DNA of 64,000 bases from NCBI GenBank assembly GCA_963811685.1, contig CAWESK010000006.1:186001-250000 (forward strand). The letters are read 5' to 3'. This document shows positions 58,027-64,000 of this stretch, one piece after another. Position numbers and translations under genes: made by a program. The notes beneath the pieces were generated by a model that did not search any database, was not told the DNA's origin, and saw only the letters and a program-made list of their open reading frames with translations. Position 1 is the stretch's first letter. Each line of letters starts with the position of its first letter. This stretch comes from CAIWHR01 sp963811685. GTDB lineage: Bacteria; Pseudomonadota; Gammaproteobacteria; Burkholderiales; Casimicrobiaceae.

Positions 58027-59159
58027 TGCGGGCATGCGAAGCGCTCCAGGTGATGATCGGCGTCGCCGAACTGCTGCGCGATCATGGTGAGCCGGCGGAA
58101 TGTATGGCTTACTTTCATCTCCTCGCTCATGCCCATCCCGCCATGAAGCTGCACCGACTCCTGGCTCACATGACGGCAGGCATCCGCGATCCCCACTTTG
58201 GCCGCCGATACGGTGCGCCGTCGGCGCGCCGGATCGGGCTCGCCGTCCACCGCCGCGCAGGCGAGGCTCGCCAGCGATTTCGCCTGCTCGTGGCGGATGA
58301 CCATGTCGACCATCCTGTGCTGCAGCGCCTGGAAGGAGCCGATGGGCACGCCGAACTGCTTGCGTGTCTTCAGGTACTCGAGCGTGGCGTCGTTCGCTGC
58401 GCCGATCGCGCCGACCGCTTCGGCACAGACGAGCGCCGTCGCAAAATCGACGACTTCCTCGATCAGCGCGAGACCTTCGTGCTCGACACCGATCAGCGCA
58501 TCCGGCGCGACCGTCACGCCGTCGAACGAAACGTCCGCCGCCGGCAACTCGTCGAGCGTCCGATAGCTTCGCATCGTGACGCCGGGCGCCGCAGCGTCGA
58601 CGACGAAGAGACTGATGCCGTGGCGCTCTGCTGCTCGGCCCTGCGTTCGCGCCGAGACGACGAGCTGCTGCGCGCATGGGGCGTGCAGGACGACGCGCTT
58701 GTCGCCGTCGAGCACGTAGGCCTGCCCCACCCGGGATGCCCGCGTCGCGACGTGGGCGAGGTCGTAGCGCGCGTCGCGCTCGGTCTGCGCGAATGCGAGC
58801 CGGAGCTCGCCTTGGGCGACGGCAGGGAGCCAGCGCGTCTTCTGCGCAGCGGTTCCACCGCGTGCGATGAACCGGGCACCCAGGCCGACGGTCGCGAGAA
58901 AGGGCTCGACGACGAGCGCCTCGCCGATCGCCTCCATGACGCTGACGAGATCGAGCGCGCCGCCGCCGAAGCCGCCGAACTCGGTGGGCAGCGGCAGGCC
59001 CAGGACGCCGAGCTCGGCAAGCGTCGCCCACACCGTCGGACTGCAGCCGTTGTGCACGGCAATCGATCGCCGGCGCGCTTCGAAGCCGTATTCCTTCGCG
59101 ACGAACCGCTGGATCGACGCGGCCAGCAGCTGCTGCTCTTCGTTGTAGTCGAAATTCAT
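58023..59159 (-). CDS. Acyl-CoA dehydrogenase, small beta-type subunit
   Basis: 378 residues. 'MNFDYNEEQQLLAASIQRFV' start, 'PTEFGGFGGGALDLVSVMEA' and 'LQLHGGMGMSEEMKVSHTFR' mark the acyl-CoA dehydrogenase fold, but the substrate loop reads 'FAQTERDARYDL' and the C-terminus 'RLTMIAQQFGDADHHLERFA' lacks the usual G-x-NE-x catalytic segment. This pattern is known for the partner subunit of heteromeric (alpha2beta2) enzymes such as those acting on steroid side chains. The adjacent upstream gene encodes the canonical partner. Confidence 0.87.
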   Translation of the reverse strand: MNFDYNEEQQLLAASIQRFVAKEYGFEARRRSIAVHNGCSPTVWATLAELGVLGLPLPTEFGGFGGGALDLVSVMEAIGEALVVEPFLATVGLGARFIARGGTAAQKTRWLPAVAQGELRLAFAQTERDARYDLAHVATRASRVGQAYVLDGDKRVVLHAPCAQQLVVSARTQGRAAERHGISLFVVDAAAPGVTMRSYRTLDELPAADVSFDGVTVAPDALIGVEHEGLALIEEVVDFATALVCAEAVGAIGAANDATLEYLKTRKQFGVPIGSFQALQHRMVDMVIRHEQAKSLASLACAAVDGEPDPARRRRTVSAAKVGIADACRHVSQESVQLHGGMGMSEEMKVSHTFRRLTMIAQQFGDADHHLERFACPQ

Positions 59160-59177
59160 GCAGTTCTTGCCGGCGCC

Positions 59178-60359
<1,182 letters not shown>

Positions 60360-60445
60360 CGTCGTTGGGCGAGGTGTCGATCTTCGCCGCAGAAGTCGAT
60401 TGCGCGGCGCCCGAGCGCGTCTTCCGCGACGCAAGAAATGATCTT

Positions 60446-60476
60446 AACGTGGAACAGCGTTGCAACGCCACGTTCC
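60446..60476. promoter_or_regulatory. Nested palindrome between divergent ACAD and GFA genes
   Basis: A perfect 12-bp palindrome GCGTTGCAACGC (60457-60468) is enclosed by further inverted arms, AACGTGG/CCACGTT and GGAAC/GTTCC. It lies about 90 bases upstream of the acyl-CoA dehydrogenase ATG and about 200 upstream of the GFA gene, the position of a repressor site (TetR-like operators often have this form). No regulator gene is adjacent. Confidence 0.4.
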
Positions 60477-60672
60477 CGGTCGTGCCGCGCCGGCCACATC
60501 CGAAGAGCGGTCTGTCGAGTGCCGGAAACAAGAGAAACAATAACGAGCTGGCGATGAAGTTTTCCCGCCGCATACGGCCGGTAGACTCAACGTGCCGGGC
60601 GAAGCGGCCCGCTTTTCGAGATCGGCGACAGGGTCGCGCGATCGAGACATCGATCATTTAAAGGAAAGAAAG

Positions 60673-61101
60673 ATGAACGAGACCCACAAGGGAAGTTGCT
60701 TCTGCGGCGCGGTGGAGCTCACCGTTTCCGGCGAGCCGGTCGCAGCCGGATACTGCCATTGCTCGTCGTGCCGAAGCTGGGCGGCCGCGCCAGTCAACGC
60801 GTTCAGCCTCTGGCGGCCCGAGTCGGTGAACGTCACCAAAGGCGCAGGCAATATCGGCGTCTACAACAAGACGGAGAGGAGTTCCCGCAAATTCTGCAAG
60901 GTCTGCGGCGGCCACCTGCTGACGGACCACCCCAAGTGGGGATTGATCGACGTGTACGCGGCCACGATTCCAACCTACCGCCACGAGCCGAAGCTGCACG
61001 TCAACTATCAGGAAACGACCCTTCGAATGAAGGATGGCCTCCCCAAGATGAAGGACCTGCCGTCCGAGATGGGCGGCTCCGGCGCGCTCTGCCCCGAATA
61101 G
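60673..61101 (+). CDS. GFA-family (glutathione-dependent formaldehyde-activating enzyme-like) zinc protein
   Basis: 142 residues. Zinc-binding Cys motifs of the GFA/CENP-V fold are present: 'GSCFCGAVELTVSG', 'GYCHCSSCRSWAA' and 'KFCKVCGGHLLTDHP'. 'IDVYAATIPTYRHEPKLHVN' is the conserved substrate-side segment. The name comes from Gfa of Paracoccus, which joins glutathione and formaldehyde; most relatives have unknown function. AAGGAAAGA precedes the ATG. A hairpin terminator follows the stop codon. Confidence 0.87.
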   Translation: MNETHKGSCFCGAVELTVSGEPVAAGYCHCSSCRSWAAAPVNAFSLWRPESVNVTKGAGNIGVYNKTERSSRKFCKVCGGHLLTDHPKWGLIDVYAATIPTYRHEPKLHVNYQETTLRMKDGLPKMKDLPSEMGGSGALCPE

Positions 61102-61107
61102 GCGGCG

Positions 61108-61383
61108 TTACGTCAGAGGAGCGCCCGGTTGCCGGGCGCTCCCTTCTTCGTGCGATACCATCGAAACGCCTTCGCGCTCGCCGATGATGTCACCTTGCAA
61201 CGGCTGACCTCGACAACTGTCGGCGCAGCTGCCGCCCCCTGCTCTGCACGCAATGTACGTGGCCGGCCCCTCGATTTCCGCGCTCGCCGGCGCGAGCACC
61301 AGCAAGCTCATCGTGAGTGCCGTCATGACGGCCGCCGCAACGGCCATGGGGATACGGGGAATCTTTGGGTCGTAGCTTTTCAT
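61108..61383 (-). CDS. Small exported protein of unknown function
   Basis: 91 residues. 'MKSYDPKIPRIPMAVAAAVM' begins a signal peptide that continues to about residue 36 ('LLVLAPASA'). The rest is short and polar with no domain. A GAGGAGG lies six bases upstream of the ATG, so translation is likely. The predicted C-terminus reads through the inverted repeat that terminates the GFA gene, so the true protein may be shorter if an undetected frameshift occurred. Small proteins with this 'MKSYDPKIPR' opening seem common in Burkholderiales. Confidence 0.6.
   Translation of the reverse strand: MKSYDPKIPRIPMAVAAAVMTALTMSLLVLAPASAEIEGPATYIACRAGGGSCADSCRGQPLQGDIIGEREGVSMVSHEEGSARQPGAPLT
61118..61142 (+). 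terminator. Rho-independent-type terminator after the GFA gene
   Basis: GGAGCGCCCGG-TTG-CCGGGCGCTCC, an 11-bp perfect stem with a three-base loop, begins 17 bases after the GFA stop and is followed by CTTCTT. The T-run is short but the stem is very stable. Confidence 0.65.
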
Positions 61384-61438
61384 GCCATCCTCCTCACTAT
61401 GCGTCTGTCAACGTTCTCAACGTTCCGCAGCGATAGGC

Positions 61439-62380
61439 TCAGCTGAAATCCACCGACGAAGGACGACCGCTCCACCAGCCCGCGAAACGCCCGCGCTTGT
61501 CCGCCTCTTCGCGCGATGACGTCGCGGCGGCCGCGCAAGCGTCCACGAAGGCCTCGATCCACGGGTTGACCTCGTCCCCGTCGGTGACCGGCCCCATGTG
61601 CCCGGACTCGATCCAGCGGATGCGCCGAAGCGGAAGCTCGCGGCCGAGCGAGGCGACGATCCGTTTCACGATTTCGGGGCTGCGCTTCCCAGCGAGCAGC
61701 AGCGTCGGCACTGCAATCGTGCGGAGGTCGACCGGACTCAGCGGCCAGCCGGCCGCCGCCTGGAAATCGAACGGGACCTTGTCCACGTGGCGTGCGATAC
61801 TTCCCTGAACCGGCGATGGAAGCGCCGCGAAGCTGCCGGCGCCGCTCCAGAAATCCACGAACTCGCGCGCGGCATCGTGACGCAGCCCGGCCATGACGAG
61901 CGCGGTGACTGTCTCGGCAAATTCTCGCCAGCGGATCAGCGCCGCGTCGTCGCCGCTCAGGGCACGAAACACCACGGGATCGTACAGCGAGAGGCTCGCG
62001 GTGCGCCCGCGCCTCGATTGCGCGAACCGCAACGCAACGAGGCCGCCATACGAATGGCCGACGACGTGGACGCGAACGTGAGGTTCAACGAGTCGGTCGA
62101 TACGAGCGGCAACGAGACGAACCTCGTCGTCCAGCGTGAACGACGCTCCCGGTGCGACGGGATCGTTATCGCCATAGCCGCAGAGATCGACCGCGATGAC
62201 GCGGAAACGACGCGCGAGCCGCTCGGCAAGCGCCGTCCACTGCGACTTCGATCCCAGCGACGAATGCAGCAGGACGACCGGGGCGCCGGTGCCGGCGGCG
62301 AAACAGCCGGGCCACTCTGCGTCCGCTGGCCGTGCCGGACGAGTCGATGAAGCGGTGCTGGGTGGAGCGCATGCGTTCAT
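61439..62380 (-). CDS. Alpha/beta-hydrolase-fold protein
   Basis: 313 residues. 'VVLLHSSLGSKSQWTALAER' (oxyanion strand), 'VIAVDLCGYGDNDPV', nucleophile elbow 'HVVGHSYGGLVALRFAQS' (Ser about residue 107), an acid in 'LAGKRSPEIVKRI' region and His in 'WIESGHMGPVTDGDEVNPWI' near the C-terminus. No signal peptide. Likely a carboxylic ester or C-C bond hydrolase of unknown substrate. An upstream in-frame start exists at 62452 but overlaps the DUF2917 gene; the ATG 'MNACAPPSTAS' is ten bases after that gene's stop. Confidence 0.82.
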   Translation of the reverse strand: MNACAPPSTASSTRPARPADAEWPGCFAAGTGAPVVLLHSSLGSKSQWTALAERLARRFRVIAVDLCGYGDNDPVAPGASFTLDDEVRLVAARIDRLVEPHVRVHVVGHSYGGLVALRFAQSRRGRTASLSLYDPVVFRALSGDDAALIRWREFAETVTALVMAGLRHDAAREFVDFWSGAGSFAALPSPVQGSIARHVDKVPFDFQAAAGWPLSPVDLRTIAVPTLLLAGKRSPEIVKRIVASLGRELPLRRIRWIESGHMGPVTDGDEVNPWIEAFVDACAAAATSSREEADKRGRFAGWWSGRPSSVDFS

Positions 62381-62390
62381 GGCGATGACC

Positions 62391-62813
62391 TTAGAGAGTC
62401 GGACTGGGGGTGATTGCAAGGCAGCGCCTCGCGACGGCGGCAATGACAGCAACGCTCGCCGCCAGCCAGGCGAGGGGACGGCGACGCGCGGCGATCCTCA
62501 GGACGCGGATGCCGCCGAGGTCTTGCAGGCTGAATCCAACGTCGCGGAGATGCGCCGGTGCGGAAATCAGCACGGTGGTCGTACCGCGAAATGCACCGAG
62601 GTTGACGCGAACTCCCGGCGCGAGCGGCACCGACACACCCGCGCCGGCGATCGTGTCCTCCGGGACACCGTCGGCGGTGATCCATGCCTGGCCGGCCAGG
62701 ACCCGCGCGGAGCAGCCGACCGAGTCCTCGATGGCGAGGCACGGCGCGGCGCCCACGGCGATGGCCAATCCCGGGAGCGGGAAGTTTCGGGATCCCCCGA
62801 ACGGCGCAAGCAT
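62391..62813 (-). CDS. DUF2917 domain protein
   Basis: 140 residues. 'CLAIEDSVGCSARVLAGQAW' to 'ITADGVPEDTIAGAGVSVPL' matches DUF2917, a small cupin-like family in Burkholderiales ('GxxWLT...D..L..G'). The C-terminus is basic and ends with a hydrophobic stretch ('LAWLAASVAVIAAVARRCLA'), perhaps a membrane anchor. GGGAGG sits eight bases before the ATG, and the stop of the small upstream gene is three bases from it, so the two are coupled. Confidence 0.75.
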   Translation of the reverse strand: MLAPFGGSRNFPLPGLAIAVGAAPCLAIEDSVGCSARVLAGQAWITADGVPEDTIAGAGVSVPLAPGVRVNLGAFRGTTTVLISAPAHLRDVGFSLQDLGGIRVLRIAARRRPLAWLAASVAVIAAVARRCLAITPSPTL

Positions 62814-62815
62814 GA

Positions 62816-63016
62816 TCAGCGCCTCCCCGCGGGGCACGGCGACGGCATGCCCTCGTTGGCCAGGGAGGACATCGCGCCCGAAGCCGTCACCGGCATCGCT
62901 TGGGGCGTCGCATTGGCGGTGAATCCGAACATGACGACGATGAGCGTCGCGGCCGCAAAGGTCGCCCCCAGGGCGATCCGGTCCACGCGGCGGATTCTTC
63001 TGTTGTTTCCGTTCAT
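62816..63016 (-). CDS. Small membrane or exported protein of unknown function
   Basis: 66 residues: a basic N-terminus ('MNGNNRRIRRVDRIALGATF') followed by a hydrophobic helix ('AAATLIVVMFGFTANA') that could be a signal peptide or anchor, then a short polar tail. No family is recognised. It directly precedes and is coupled to the DUF2917 gene. Small proteins with this shape often accompany outer-membrane or stress genes, but nothing more can be said. Confidence 0.55.
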   Translation of the reverse strand: MNGNNRRIRRVDRIALGATFAAATLIVVMFGFTANATPQAMPVTASGAMSSLANEGMPSPCPAGRR

Positions 63017-63417
63017 TGCCGGGTTCCTGAAGTTCAAGCATGTCAGTGGCCGGGTGTTACCCATGAACATCCATGGCCACGACATAGGACTGCAGTCTAG
63101 GCAGCGGATGCGGCAGGCGAACGTCATCGGGATGACCGTTTTGTTTCGTTTGTTTCATGCGGCCCGGCGCGCATTGACTCCATTCCCCGTGGATTTATCC
63201 TTGGGTTCCGACGGATTCGGTTCCCAATGAAATGGCCCCCACCTTGCCGCACGTCCTCGACACTGCAGTCAATCCCAAGTCGCTTTCGACCGGCTCGCAC
63301 GGTCAAGGAAAAGCGATCGATTCGCCACGCCGCAGCGCGGCAGCGGTAAGATTCGCGCTTCCGCCGGACCGGCGCGCCTTCGCCCCGCGCGCCGCGGACG
63401 CCGGGCATGGTCGAAAA
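63017..63417. other. Intergenic region with GTTTC direct repeats
   Basis: No gene is supported in this gap between divergent genes. It includes an AT-richer stretch with two GTTTC repeats nine bases apart (63143-63147 and 63152-63156), rare in this GC-rich DNA and placed where a promoter for either neighbour could lie. Confidence 0.4.
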
Positions 63418-64000
63418 GTGACGGCGAGCCCAAAAGCCACGATCCTGATCGTCGACGACGAGCCCGACGTGCGCGAGGTGCTCGAGGAATACTTCGTCGC
63501 CCACGGCTACGCGGCAATGAGCGCCGAAAGCGCGGGCGCCGCCAAGGAGACGGCCGCCGCGCACCAGATCGACCTTGCCCTGGTCGACATCAACATGCCG
63601 GGTGAGGACGGGTTGAGCCTTGCGCGGCACCTGCGGGAGCGCTACGCGAATATCGCGATCGTCATGCTGACTTCCGCCGGCACGGTCGTCGACCGGATCG
63701 TCGGCCTGGAGATGGGCGCCGACGACTATGTCCCCAAACCCTTCGACCCGCGCGAGCTCGTGGCGCGCGTGAAGAGCGTGCTCCGCCGCACGTCAGCCGC
63801 AGGACGCGCCGATCTGGGCGCCGAGCGGGTGCGCATCGGGCGCTGCGTGCTCGACGTGACCGCCCACCGCCTCAGCGACGAGAACGGTGGCGAGGTCCCG
63901 ATGTCGTCGCTCGAGTTCGATCTCCTGAAGGCGCTGGCGGAGCACCCGAACCGACCTCTGACGCGCGAGCGGATCCTCAATCTGCATCAGCAACGGGACT
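63418..64000 (+). CDS. OmpR-family DNA-binding response regulator, 3' truncated by window end
   Basis: The visible 194 codons start with a GTG ('TASPKATILIVDDEPDVREV'). Receiver domain: acidic pair Asp13/Asp14, phosphoacceptor Asp57 in 'LALVDINMPGEDG', Thr85 in 'IVMLTSAG' and Lys107 in 'DDYVPKPFDP', all in canonical positions. From about residue 130 a winged-helix domain begins ('IGRCVLDVTAHRLSDENGGE', 'SSLEFDLLKALAEHPNRPLT'), of the OmpR/PhoB type. It runs off the window, so its partner sensor kinase gene is not seen. An ATG at 63407 is in another frame. Confidence 0.9.
   Translation, partial: MTASPKATILIVDDEPDVREVLEEYFVAHGYAAMSAESAGAAKETAAAHQIDLALVDINMPGEDGLSLARHLRERYANIAIVMLTSAGTVVDRIVGLEMGADDYVPKPFDPRELVARVKSVLRRTSAAGRADLGAERVRIGRCVLDVTAHRLSDENGGEVPMSSLEFDLLKALAEHPNRPLTRERILNLHQQRD

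Overview
The window reads as a high-GC (roughly two thirds G+C by eye, not computed) proteobacterial chromosome, most likely a betaproteobacterium of Burkholderiales/Alcaligenaceae type. The reasons are a dense set of solute-binding-protein ABC transporters beside acyl-CoA catabolism genes, an iol cluster whose IolC carries a fused aldolase domain, and compact operons in which stop and start codons overlap as ATGA. No rRNA, tRNA, CRISPR, prophage or intact insertion sequence was seen.

Layout. 0-3 kb: the 3' end of a frameshifted ABC solute-binding protein, a receiver/thioredoxin-fold/thioredoxin-reductase fusion and a possible IS91-type remnant. 3-7 kb: a four-gene polyamine/iron-type ABC transporter on the minus strand, preceded by a strongly acidic orphan frame. 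7.4-12.2 kb: a CFA-synthase-like methyltransferase overlapping an FAD oxidoreductase (resembling the TmsB/TmsA branched-fatty-acid pair), a Kbp-like LysM protein, MenA and a hot-dog thioesterase. 12.2-24.1 kb: a long minus-strand run in which iolC-iolD-iolE-iolB is followed by an SCP-x thiolase, two MaoC-type proteins, an acyl-CoA dehydrogenase and FadH; iolG diverges from iolC across an intergenic palindrome. 24.1-28.4 kb: an AttEFGH/LolCDE-like ABC system. 28.4-31 kb: aroE coupled to a ceramidase-like membrane protein, then an orphan amino-acid-type binding protein. 31-37 kb: an envelope and signalling block (LysM/TPR lipoproteins, LysM-polysaccharide deacetylase, Ser/Thr kinase with a C-terminal HAMP domain, class III cyclase with an FHA domain). 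37-46.9 kb: racemase, SDR, amine oxidase and a dpp-type peptide transporter with fused ATPases plus a beta-propeller protein. 46.9-60.4 kb: an acyl-CoA ligase, a complete Liv-type transporter, a FadJ-type bifunctional enzyme, a thiolase, a medium-chain reductase and two acyl-CoA dehydrogenases, together a likely uptake, activation and beta-oxidation module for an organic acid. 60.4-64 kb: a GFA-family protein, small exported proteins, an alpha/beta hydrolase, a DUF2917 protein and the start of an OmpR-type response regulator that runs off the window.

About twenty single-base frame disruptions fall inside otherwise well-conserved genes (solute-binding protein, menA, a MaoC gene, iolB, iolC, iolD, attH- and attFG-like genes, a LysM lipoprotein, the SDR, fadJ, the reductase). 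Their number and spread suggest residual sequencing or assembly errors more than gene decay, so those genes are annotated across the frameshift. A repeat element with a TCAGTCCC/GGGACTGA hairpin occurs as a 100-bp tandem duplication near 38.8 kb and as an inverted single copy between the dpp permease genes.
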